Shown here: positions 1-6,720 of the stretch, piece after piece | Numbering within the stretch: position 1 is the stretch's first letter | How the letters are laid out: each line of letters opens with the position of its first letter | NCBI GenBank assembly: GCA_050953725.1 | Contig: JBMNNB010000001.1 | Location: forward strand, 806,001 to 870,000 | Source of the DNA: DTU053 sp012520115 | GTDB lineage: Bacteria; Bacillota; Clostridia; Oscillospirales; Acutalibacteraceae | Direction of reading: 5' to 3' | DNA length: 64,000 nt | Notes under the pieces: model-generated | Told to the model about the DNA's origin: nothing | The model's database searches: none | What the model saw: only the letters and a program-made list of their open reading frames with translations | Translations under genes and position numbers: made by a program

Positions 1-142
1 CATAAGCATAGTTGCCTGATTTCATAACTGCCTGTTTAGCAGTCTTGAAGAGCCTGCTCTTAGAGCCGTAATATCCCTTTGCAAGCTTTAATACTTTATT
101 TCTTCTCTTACGAGTTGATAACGCATCTTTTATGCGAGCCAT
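1..142 (-). CDS. rplT: 50S ribosomal protein L20 (partial, C-terminus outside window)
   Basis: The first 47 codons are visible, starting MARIKDALSTRKRRNKVLKL and continuing with the conserved GYYGSKSRLFKTAKQAV region, which is typical of bacterial L20. L20 binds 23S rRNA early in large-subunit assembly and, in Firmicutes, represses its own operon by binding the infC leader mRNA. An AGGAGGT ribosome binding site lies upstream of the ATG. It is the last gene of infC-rpmI-rplT and runs off the left edge of the window. Confidence 0.97.
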   Translation of the reverse strand, partial: MARIKDALSTRKRRNKVLKLAKGYYGSKSRLFKTAKQAVMKSGNYAY

Positions 143-206
143 GTTTAGTTACCTCCTTGATATTAAAACCTATTAAGGTTTACCGGATAGACAGATGCGG
201 TAATCC

Positions 207-404
207 TTATTTATAAGGAATAAGACGCTTAATCTGCTTAACGTTGGTGGTGTCTGCTACTGTTGTCTGACGGAGACCCCTCTTGCGCTTTGTTGACTTC
301 TTGGTAAGAATGTGAGACTTGTTGGCATGAGCTCTGATGGGCTTGCCGGTCTTTGAAAGCTTAAAGCGTTTTTTAGCTCCGCTGTTTGTTTTAATCTTAG
401 GCAT
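207..404 (-). CDS. rpmI: 50S ribosomal protein L35
   Basis: This 65-residue basic protein starts MPKIKTNSGAKKRFK, the standard L35 N-terminus. The ATG at 404 is chosen over an in-frame upstream codon because GGGAGG sits 8-12 nt before it and the upstream codon would fall inside that site. It lies between infC and rplT, the conserved order, and is probably co-transcribed from the promoter near 1200. Confidence 0.97.
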   Translation of the reverse strand: MPKIKTNSGAKKRFKLSKTGKPIRAHANKSHILTKKSTKRKRGLRQTTVADTTNVKQIKRLIPYK

Positions 405-503
405 TATTCGTTTTCCTCCCATATAGAAAATTGTGTAAACGTCATAACCGGAAACGCCTTAATCAAAATGATTCGGCGAGTAATTGTATCAGTAAATGTG
501 CAA

Positions 504-1025
504 TTACTTGCTGGGCTTAGCCGGAACAAGGAACATTATCATTGTACGACCGTCAATATTCGGCTTCTTTTCGATAGTACAAATCTCACCGCACATTGAA
601 GCAAACTGTTCCATGATTTCAACGCCGCGTTCGGGGTGAGCCATTTCCCTTCCTCTGAAGCGAATGGCGACCTTCACCTTATTACCGGCGTTAAGGAAGC
701 GAACGGCATGACCTACTTTTGTTTCAAGGTCGTGCTTGTCAATATTGAGTGAAAGCTGGACTTCCTTAATCTCAATAGCATGCTGGTGCTTCTTTGCTTC
801 TTTTTCACGCTTAGACTGCTCAAAACGGTACTTGCCGTAATCCATTACCTTGCAAACAGGGGGATTTGCCTGCGGCGCAATCTTGACTAAATCAAGGTTC
901 TGATTTGCGGCAATCTTTAAAGCCTCTGCGATAGGAACAATTCCAAGCTGTTCACCGGTTTCGGAAACAAGTCTTACTTCCTTGTCACGGATTTCCTCAT
1001 TAATTTGCATTTGCTTGATACTGAT
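504..1025 (-). CDS. infC: translation initiation factor IF-3, probable AUC start codon
   Basis: IF-3 binds the 30S subunit, checks the start codon and blocks premature 50S joining. The N-terminal domain (QINEEIRDKEVRL), the linker with VCKVMDYGKYRFEQSK, and the C-terminal domain (KEVQLSLNID, VAIRFRGREMAHP) are all intact. No ATG, GTG or TTG sits at a proper distance from the strong GGAGG at 1035-1039; an ATC at 1023-1025 is 9 nt downstream and gives 173 residues, the usual family length. A later ATG (MQINEE) is too far away. IF-3 genes characteristically use AUU/AUC/AUA starts, which makes IF-3 repress its own synthesis. Confidence 0.93.
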   Translation of the reverse strand: MSIKQMQINEEIRDKEVRLVSETGEQLGIVPIAEALKIAANQNLDLVKIAPQANPPVCKVMDYGKYRFEQSKREKEAKKHQHAIEIKEVQLSLNIDKHDLETKVGHAVRFLNAGNKVKVAIRFRGREMAHPERGVEIMEQFASMCGEICTIEKKPNIDGRTMIMFLVPAKPSK

Positions 1026-1175
1026 ACTTAAACACCTCCGATTAATTAAAAAGAGTGCGGAATCATCCGCACTCAAAACTGCAAAACAAACAGCAATAAT
1101 AGCTGCCAGCTTTAAAGTATTGACCCTGCGGATAAATCCTAAAGGTGAGAGCAGATTTCCGCTCTACTTTATTGT
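1026..1175 (-). promoter_or_regulatory. L20-type leader of the infC-rpmI-rplT operon
   Basis: About 150 nt separate the predicted transcription start (near 1175) from the infC start. The RNA sense contains AGAGCGGAAATCTGCTCTCACC, here described in parts: an AGAGC/GCTCT hairpin followed by CACC, then GGGTCAATAC, and finally an intrinsic terminator just before the ribosome binding site. This layout matches the L20 autoregulatory leaders of Firmicutes, in which L20 binding promotes termination. The assignment rests on position, structure and recalled motif resemblance; a covariance search against Rfam L20_leader would settle it. Confidence 0.65.
1043..1074 (-). terminator. leader attenuator upstream of infC
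   Basis: On the minus strand a 9-bp stem GAGTGCGGA/TCCGCACTC with a TGAT loop is followed by TTTTTAATTAA, a textbook intrinsic terminator. It lies between the promoter and infC, so it must be an attenuator rather than the end of an upstream gene. Confidence 0.8.
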
Positions 1176-1181
1176 GTAGAT

Positions 1182-1210
1182 AGTCTAACAGTATAATAAC
1201 AATTTGTCAA
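1182..1210 (-). promoter_or_regulatory. promoter of infC-rpmI-rplT
   Basis: A -35 box TTGACA (1205-1210) and a -10 box TAGACT (1182-1187) are separated by 17 nt, reading leftwards into the L20-type leader. This fits a housekeeping sigma-A promoter. Confidence 0.65.
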
Positions 1211-1266
1211 GCGATTTTTTCAATTAATTATATGCAAGAAAAGTTAATTCAGATACATAAATTTCA

Positions 1267-2082
1267 TTAATCAAGCTCGACATCCAGAACCCTTGCAAGA
1301 TTTTCGCCGAGAATGCCCCTTTTAGCCTCTTCGGGAATGTCAAGGTTAAGTATCCTCTCGATAGCCTTATTTGTGGAGTCCTCACGATTATACGGGAAAT
1401 CAAGGCCGAAAATGCTGAACTCGTTGCCTGTCTGATAAATGACGGTTCTGAGCTCCTCATCGCTTATAGTCCAGCCGCTGGGCGGGTTGCTGTCGGGCTG
1501 GGCAATAGAGGTCCAGCCTGCATAAACTCTCGGGTATGGCCTTTTTGTATTGCACATGACCGCAAGAGCGTCTTTAAAGAAGTGATAGCCGCCTATATGC
1601 TCCATGCTGAACTGAAGCATAGGATAATCAAAAGCAACCTCATCGAACAAAATCGGGTGATAGTCTGAAATCCTGTGCCAGTGAATGCCCGTATGGAAGC
1701 TGAGGAAAAGTCCCTTATCCTGGGCTGCCTCATACATCCTTCGTGCCTCTTCGCCGACAATGCTGATTTCCTGTGCGGCGGGGTGAACCTTTATGCCCTT
1801 AAAACCGAGCTCGGCTATGCGCTCTACCTGCTTTTCAATATCTCCTCTGTCAAAGTCAATGGTGCCGAAGCCTATAAGAGAGTCCTTACCCTCTATTTCC
1901 CTGGCGAGCCATTCAACAGGGTCTATATCCGGGTCAGAAGTCTGACCCTTAAAGGGGGCAAAGCATACAGCCTTGCTTATCTCACATGCATCCATGAGCT
2001 TTAACAGCTCGTCAACTGTGCCGTCCGGTCTTCGCTCTGCGTCAAAAACATGAGCATGATTTGCAAAAATCTTATACTTCAT
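1267..2082 (-). CDS. amidohydrolase-2 family metal-dependent hydrolase
   Basis: The 271-residue protein has the hallmarks of the amidohydrolase-2 (PF04909) TIM-barrel family: NHAHVF near residue 9 (the HxH metal pair), GIKVHP, HTGIHWH in the middle, FSMEHIGG, and GLDFPY near the C-terminus carrying the late Asp. Members hydrolyse or decarboxylate small cyclic or carboxylated substrates such as lactones. The start at 2082 is favoured by AGGAG five to six nt upstream. It is the third gene of the leftward operon after the aminotransferase and aldolase genes (24 nt from the aldolase stop), suggesting a shared catabolic route. Cytosolic; substrate unknown. Confidence 0.8.
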   Translation of the reverse strand: MKYKIFANHAHVFDAERRPDGTVDELLKLMDACEISKAVCFAPFKGQTSDPDIDPVEWLAREIEGKDSLIGFGTIDFDRGDIEKQVERIAELGFKGIKVHPAAQEISIVGEEARRMYEAAQDKGLFLSFHTGIHWHRISDYHPILFDEVAFDYPMLQFSMEHIGGYHFFKDALAVMCNTKRPYPRVYAGWTSIAQPDSNPPSGWTISDEELRTVIYQTGNEFSIFGLDFPYNREDSTNKAIERILNLDIPEEAKRGILGENLARVLDVELD

Positions 2083-2106
2083 AGAATCTCCTAACAAATA
2101 GTTTTG

Positions 2107-3339
2107 TTATCCTTTCTTACCCTCATCCGCTTTCTTTGAGTATTTAGCTTTGTATATGAATCTCATAAGCAATGCTTCGTGAGGAGCAATGGCAATTTTC
2201 TTGTCAAACAGCTTTGAGGCAACATAGGCCTTGGCATTTTTCTCGGCCACCATTTCGACGGCCTCTGCGTCGCTTACATTTCCGGCAACGCAAAGCATGC
2301 CGTTGTCCTTCAGAATCACGCTGTTTCTGCCCTTCAGCTTTCTGACAACCTTCTTTGATGAAGCAATCGTATTATCGGGGTCAAATACAGCAGACCTTGC
2401 AGAAATGCCCGCAATCTGTGCAAAATCGTCAAGCAAGGGCTTTAAGAGCTTGCAGCATTTTGACACGGCAAGAATCTCCGGCTTTTTGGAGTGTACGATA
2501 GCGTTAACATCTTTGCGCTTATTGAAGATAGCAAGGTGAAGCTGAACCTCAGGCGGATAATCTGAGCCGGGCGAAACGGGCTTTGCAGTCAGGCTGTTAA
2601 CTCTGATAACATCGCCGCCCTGAGCCGGGAAAAGCTTAATATACTCCCCTTCCCTCTCAGAATTAAAGGGCTGCACCTCCTTTGCCGTTTCGGCAGCAGC
2701 GAATTTCTCGGTGATAAAGCTGTTTATCGAATCAAAGGTTTCTGCTATATTGCCCGTCAGCATTGTGAATTTGCGGCGGACATAGTCCTCGCACACTTTT
2801 TCAAGCTCTGAGGCTACCTTAAATGTCTCCTCATAATCTGCGCCCATGCAGACGGCGCCGTGGTTCGAGAGCAGAATTGCCTTTGAATCGGAACGCTTTA
2901 AGGTCTCGACAACGCCGTTTTTGAGCTTCTTTGTGCTGGGAAGTCCGTAAGAGGATACAGGCACATGGTCACCGATTATTGAAGCGCTTTTTTCGGGCAC
3001 GAAATTAATATCAGACCTCAGCACACTGACCATTGAGGCGTTAAGCTGATGGGTATGAATTACAAAGTTCACATCCGGACGGTGCTTGTAGACCTCGGCA
3101 TGGACACCCTTTTCGGACGAAGGCTTAACGTCGCCGTCATACGAAAGGTCGTCGATTTTTACAAGCACAATATCGTCAGGCGTAAGATTATTATAAGCAC
3201 GGCCGCTGGGGGTAATTACAAAGTGAGTATCACTGATACGACAGCTTACATTTCCCCAGGTCCTTGCGATAAGACCCGTCTCCAAAAGCCTGTGTCCTGC
3301 TTTTATGACAAGCTGTTTGGCTTCTAAAATATCTGTCAT
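2107..3339 (-). CDS. class II aldolase/adducin family protein, tandem two-domain form
   Basis: Class II aldolases cleave sugar phosphates with a zinc ion. Residues 1-200 form a complete domain: GNVSCR and TPSGR phosphate-binding segments, SEKGVHAEVY with the catalytic Glu, VIHTHQ with two zinc His, and LLSNHG with the third His. Residues 230-400 look like a second, degenerate copy: EVQLHLAIF, AIVHSKKPE and VILKDNGMLCVAG keep the spacing but lose most zinc ligands. At 410 residues it is about twice the usual length. The ATG at 3339 is preceded by AGGAG at 7 nt. The second copy may be structural or a substrate-binding half; the reaction is not known. Confidence 0.8.
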   Translation of the reverse strand: MTDILEAKQLVIKAGHRLLETGLIARTWGNVSCRISDTHFVITPSGRAYNNLTPDDIVLVKIDDLSYDGDVKPSSEKGVHAEVYKHRPDVNFVIHTHQLNASMVSVLRSDINFVPEKSASIIGDHVPVSSYGLPSTKKLKNGVVETLKRSDSKAILLSNHGAVCMGADYEETFKVASELEKVCEDYVRRKFTMLTGNIAETFDSINSFITEKFAAAETAKEVQPFNSEREGEYIKLFPAQGGDVIRVNSLTAKPVSPGSDYPPEVQLHLAIFNKRKDVNAIVHSKKPEILAVSKCCKLLKPLLDDFAQIAGISARSAVFDPDNTIASSKKVVRKLKGRNSVILKDNGMLCVAGNVSDAEAVEMVAEKNAKAYVASKLFDKKIAIAPHEALLMRFIYKAKYSKKADEGKKG

Positions 3340-3358
3340 ATACAATCTCCTTTACAAG

Positions 3359-3386
3359 AAGGGGTTGGATTTTACGCCAACCCCTT
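3359..3386 (-). other. intercistronic stem-loop
   Basis: A perfect 10-bp stem (AAGGGGTTGG/CCAACCCCTT) with an 8-nt loop fills the gap between the aminotransferase stop and the aldolase ribosome binding site. There is no U-run after it, so it is more likely an mRNA processing or stability element than a full terminator. Confidence 0.6.
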
Positions 3387-3391
3387 ACGGA

Positions 3392-4870
3392 TTAATCCTG
3401 CTTTAAGCCGACATTTTCGAATACCTTATCGAATCTGTTAAGAGCTTCATCGATAAGCTCGGGAGTATAGGCTGCGCTGGTATACAGTCTGCTGCCGGCA
3501 AGTGTAACAAGACCCTCTGCCATATATGCGGCGCCCATATGCTCCATTTCCTTCTTGCGGATGCCTGTTTCGGAGAGTACCTTCGGAACCTCCCAGAGGC
3601 GAGACCAGTTAATTGCAAAGTGCATGGTACCGACAGTTTCAAGGTGGCAGATTGAGCCCTGATTGAATGCTACAAAGGGCAGACCGTGCTTCTTAATTAG
3701 CTTCTGAAGTCCCTGAGTGAGCCTGTCGCCCATAAGTCCTGCCTTATAGCAGGCATTTGTGCGCTCAATCATATCAAGGGCATAATAACCGGCAACGCAT
3801 GAAATCGGTGTAGCAGCCATGGTTCCGCCGATAAGAGCCTTCTTAATCTTTGTGGAACCGTCAAGACCTGCGCCTAAATACTTCATATATTCCTTCTTGC
3901 CGCCAAGTCCGCCGGCTCCCGGATAGCCGCCTGCTACTACTTTGCCGAATATGGTAAGGTCGGGCGAAACTCCGAAATAGCCCTGTGCGCCGGCCATGCC
4001 GATTCTGAAGCCGGTTACGACCTCGTCAAATACAAGCAGTGCGCCGTACTTGCGGCAAAGTCGCTCAACGCCCTTGTTGAAATCGAAATCGAGAGGACGT
4101 GTACCGCTTTCGGGACCGACAGGTTCGATAAATACCGCTGCCGTGCCGCCTCTGAGCATATTGAAGCGGAGCTTTCTCTCAAGGTCGTCAAGGTCGTTCG
4201 GGAAGAACTCCTGAGTATTCCTGAAAATATGCAGCGGAACGCCGTTTGCCTGTGTGAACTTTGAGCCGGGGATTCTGATGCCGTAGGCAAGCTGATCGCT
4301 CCAGCCGTGGTATGCGCCGCCCATTTTAATGATGTTCTTTTTCTTTGTGGCAAGCCTTGCTACTCTGACAGCTGCCATGCAGGCCTCCGTTCCCGAGCCG
4401 AGCATACGGAACATCTGAACGGTTTCTACGTTATCGGATATCTTCTTAGCAAGCTTGTATTCAAACTCGTGGAAAAGTCCGGTCGAGGGGCCGCAGGTCT
4501 TTAAAAGCTCAATAACCTGATCTCTGACTTCAGGAGGATTTGAACCGAGGACTGTCGGGCCGCCGGCCTGTAAAAAGTCGAGATACTCATTGCCGTCAAT
4601 GTCATAGAGCTTTGCGCCCTCCGCCTTTGTAAAGACAAGGGGGAAAGGATAGTTAAACGCAAGGTTATGCTGAACGCCGCCGGGGATAATCACACGTGCC
4701 TTTTCTATCATTTCCTTAGACTTTACGCACTTTTTGTCGTAGTATTCTTCCTCATAAGCCTTCAGAGCTTCCGGCTTAATGGTGAAGATAGGCTTTTTTA
4801 TAAGCTCGTCAAGCTGGGCTGTTATCTCAGCAGCATTCGGATAGTTGGTAATTGCAAACTTGTTCTCCAT
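3392..4870 (-). CDS. class III aminotransferase, glutamate-1-semialdehyde 2,1-aminomutase type
   Basis: This PLP enzyme has the fold-type I motifs of the GSA aminomutase branch: PGGVQHN, YDIDGNEYLDF, GSGTEACMAAVRVAR, GAYHGW, LLVFDEVVTGFR (PLP-binding Asp) and IFGKVVAGGYP (Schiff-base Lys). It is 492 residues, some 60 longer than typical HemL, with the excess at the N-terminus. No other haem gene is near; it heads an operon with a class II aldolase and an amidohydrolase, so it more likely moves an amino group on a sugar-derived or amino-acid substrate than makes 5-aminolaevulinate. AGGAGG lies 8 nt before the ATG. Confidence 0.82.
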   Translation of the reverse strand: MENKFAITNYPNAAEITAQLDELIKKPIFTIKPEALKAYEEEYYDKKCVKSKEMIEKARVIIPGGVQHNLAFNYPFPLVFTKAEGAKLYDIDGNEYLDFLQAGGPTVLGSNPPEVRDQVIELLKTCGPSTGLFHEFEYKLAKKISDNVETVQMFRMLGSGTEACMAAVRVARLATKKKNIIKMGGAYHGWSDQLAYGIRIPGSKFTQANGVPLHIFRNTQEFFPNDLDDLERKLRFNMLRGGTAAVFIEPVGPESGTRPLDFDFNKGVERLCRKYGALLVFDEVVTGFRIGMAGAQGYFGVSPDLTIFGKVVAGGYPGAGGLGGKKEYMKYLGAGLDGSTKIKKALIGGTMAATPISCVAGYYALDMIERTNACYKAGLMGDRLTQGLQKLIKKHGLPFVAFNQGSICHLETVGTMHFAINWSRLWEVPKVLSETGIRKKEMEHMGAAYMAEGLVTLAGSRLYTSAAYTPELIDEALNRFDKVFENVGLKQD

Positions 4871-4963
4871 GGTTTCAACCTCCTGAAAGTAAATATATAA
4901 ATCGGAACAAACGGAATGAAGAATAAAACAAGTGGCTGCAATGATAAAAATTTAACATAAAAA

Positions 4964-4978
4964 TTAGCCAGCCGCTAA
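4964..4978. promoter_or_regulatory. operator-like inverted repeat at the transcription start
   Basis: TTAGC and GCTAA arms flank a 5-nt spacer and fall at about +2 to +16 of the aminotransferase operon promoter. That is where a repressor would block initiation. The arms are short, so this is only a candidate. Confidence 0.3.
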
Positions 4979-4986
4979 CACTTGTA

Positions 4987-5014
4987 ATTATAGCATTTAT
5001 ACATTTAAAGTCAA
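4987..5014 (-). promoter_or_regulatory. promoter of the aminotransferase-aldolase-amidohydrolase operon
   Basis: TTGACT (5009-5014) and a perfect TATAAT (4987-4992) are 16 nt apart, with TG one base upstream of the -10 box. The predicted untranslated leader is about 110 nt and AT-rich; I see no riboswitch in it. The remainder of the gap to nagB (5015-5140) is AT-rich with no further recognisable element. Confidence 0.7.
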
Positions 5015-5144
5015 TCAAATGCGGGATTATAAATAACTTATTCACAAATATGCAATCTATTTTTTAAATCTTGCGAAAATGCTGAGAATTTGTCATTTTT
5101 AGTTGTAAACATTTAAAGTAATTGTTCACAAATCCGGTTTTTGT

Positions 5145-5152
5145 GCTATAAT
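5145..5152 (+). promoter_or_regulatory. extended -10 promoter element of nagB
   Basis: Positions 5144-5152 read TGC-TATAAT in effect (TG, one base, then TATAAT at 5147-5152), an extended -10 element. No good -35 box lies at 17-18 nt; TGTTCA is the closest. Transcription would begin near 5159, about 40 nt before nagB. Confidence 0.55.
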
Positions 5153-5199
5153 TTATTAAACTCTTGACAATACTTACTTAAAACAACGGAGGGTACAAA

Positions 5200-5925
5200 A
5201 TGAGGGTCATCATACTTGAAAGCGCAGCTGATATAGCTGTTCAGGCGGGTAATATTTTTGTTGAGCTTTTAAAGGAAAAGCCTGACGCTGTCTTAGGTCT
5301 GGCAACAGGCGCAACTCCCGTTCCGACCTACAAATATCTTATTGATTGCTACAATAAGGGCAAGGTAAGCTTTAAGGACGCAGTAAGCTTTAACCTTGAT
5401 GAATATATCGGCCTTAACAAGGAGCATCCAAACAGCTACTATTTCTTTATGATGGACATGCTTTTCAGCCATGTGAATATGAGAAAGGATATGATTCACG
5501 TCCCGAACGGCGTAGCTGAGGACATCGAAAAGGAATGCAGAGATTATGACGCTTTAATCGAGCAGTTCGGCGGAATAGACGTTCAGCTTCTTGGTATCGG
5601 CACTAACGGTCATATCGGCTTTAATGAGCCCTCAGATGCCTTTTCCGAAGGCACCTATGTAACCGACCTTACCAAGAGCACCATCGAGTCGAACAAGATT
5701 TACTTCCCGAACGGCGATATGCCCACAAAGGCAATTACAATGGGTATAGGCTCGATTATGAAGGCAAAGAAGGTAATCCTTATTGCCACGGGACACTCAA
5801 AGGCAAAGGCAATTAAGGCAATGATTGAAGGCGAGGTCACACCTTCCTGCCCTGCTTCAATTCTTCAGAAGCACAGCGACGCAGTTATCTTCCTTGACAG
5901 GGACGCAGCTTCCCTCCTTGCATAA
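5200..5925 (+). CDS. nagB: glucosamine-6-phosphate deaminase
   Basis: NagB converts glucosamine 6-phosphate to fructose 6-phosphate and ammonia, feeding amino sugars into glycolysis. Family signatures are all present: GLATGATPVPTY (phosphate loop), FNLDEYIGL (catalytic Asp), LLGIGTNGHIGFNEP (catalytic Asp/His/Glu set) and the C-terminal IMKAKKVILIATG. The 241-residue length is that of Gram-positive NagB enzymes. GGAGGG is 7 nt before the ATG. It is monocistronic, with its own promoter and terminator; nagA is not in the window. Its divergent neighbour is the aminotransferase operon. Confidence 0.96.
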   Translation: MRVIILESAADIAVQAGNIFVELLKEKPDAVLGLATGATPVPTYKYLIDCYNKGKVSFKDAVSFNLDEYIGLNKEHPNSYYFFMMDMLFSHVNMRKDMIHVPNGVAEDIEKECRDYDALIEQFGGIDVQLLGIGTNGHIGFNEPSDAFSEGTYVTDLTKSTIESNKIYFPNGDMPTKAITMGIGSIMKAKKVILIATGHSKAKAIKAMIEGEVTPSCPASILQKHSDAVIFLDRDAASLLA

Positions 5926-5938
5926 TAAGAATTAATTC

Positions 5939-5970
5939 GCCCTGTATCAAATGATACAGGGCATTTTTGT
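5939..5970 (+). terminator. intrinsic terminator after nagB
   Basis: A 10-bp stem GCCCTGTATC/GATACAGGGC with an AAAT loop is followed by ATTTTTGTT. The U-run is only on the plus strand. Confidence 0.9.
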
Positions 5971-5977
5971 TGCTGTT

Positions 5978-6718
5978 TTAACCTTTCAAAAGCTCTTCAC
6001 GGATTTTCAAGGCCGGAATGGGATTATTGCAGGTTGCAAGAGTCGAGCCGCAGGCTATCATTAACTGAACGCCATCCTCATCATCGGGACTCCAGCACCA
6101 GGGGTCAATTCCTTGGGCTTTGAACATATCGCAAAGCTCCCTGGTCAGATCCTTCATAGCGATTCCGACGCTGTAAAAATGCTTTCTTGCACCTGCCTCG
6201 AAATTTTTCATATAGCTGTCCGGGAAGCCCTGAACCTTTACGCCGTATTTTTCGTGGGTGTATGTAGTAATTCTTGCATCAAAGCAGGTTATTACAAGGT
6301 TATCTTTATAACCGTACTTATATAGCAGATCCATGGTTTTATCCACGACCTCGAACTCATAGTCCTTGATTTCGACATTTAATAGAAGACCGGTATCCTT
6401 TACAAAGTCCAGAACCTCTTTAAGTGTCGGGATTCTGACCCCCTTAAATTCATCGGAAAACTTAATTCCCGCATCGAGCTGCTTTATTTCACTCAAAGAG
6501 AAGTCCCGAACCTTACCCTCGCCGTCGGTTGTTCTGTCGACCTTTTCATCGTGCATTATAATCAGCTCTTTGTCACGGGTCATACGCACATCGAACTCAA
6601 TACCGTCAACGCCTAATTCATGCGCCTTCTGAATAGACAGAAGCGTGTTTTCGGGGTATAGAGCCTTCACTCCCCTGTGTCCGAAGATGTAGAAGTTCTT
6701 TTCATTCTGATTCCACAT
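5978..6718 (-). CDS. glycerophosphodiester phosphodiesterase (cytosolic)
   Basis: GDPD enzymes hydrolyse glycerophosphodiesters to glycerol phosphate and an alcohol. The protein (246 residues) shows FGHRGVKALYPENT (HRG...E), GIEFDVRMTRD with the metal-binding Glu and Asp, MHDEKVDRTT with the catalytic His, and VEIKD. There is no signal peptide. The ATG at 6718 has GGGAG 7 nt upstream; the longer open frame overlaps the upstream gene and lacks this site. The gene begins 2 nt after the stop of the glycerol-1-phosphate dehydrogenase gene, so the two form one operon concerned with glycerophosphate. Confidence 0.93.
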   Translation of the reverse strand: MWNQNEKNFYIFGHRGVKALYPENTLLSIQKAHELGVDGIEFDVRMTRDKELIIMHDEKVDRTTDGEGKVRDFSLSEIKQLDAGIKFSDEFKGVRIPTLKEVLDFVKDTGLLLNVEIKDYEFEVVDKTMDLLYKYGYKDNLVITCFDARITTYTHEKYGVKVQGFPDSYMKNFEAGARKHFYSVGIAMKDLTRELCDMFKAQGIDPWCWSPDDEDGVQLMIACGSTLATCNNPIPALKIREELLKG

Positions 6719-6720
6719 AA

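Noticed and set aside
5158..5199. glmS-type riboswitch ahead of nagB
   Set aside because: The leader is only about 40 nt and lacks any conserved ribozyme core.
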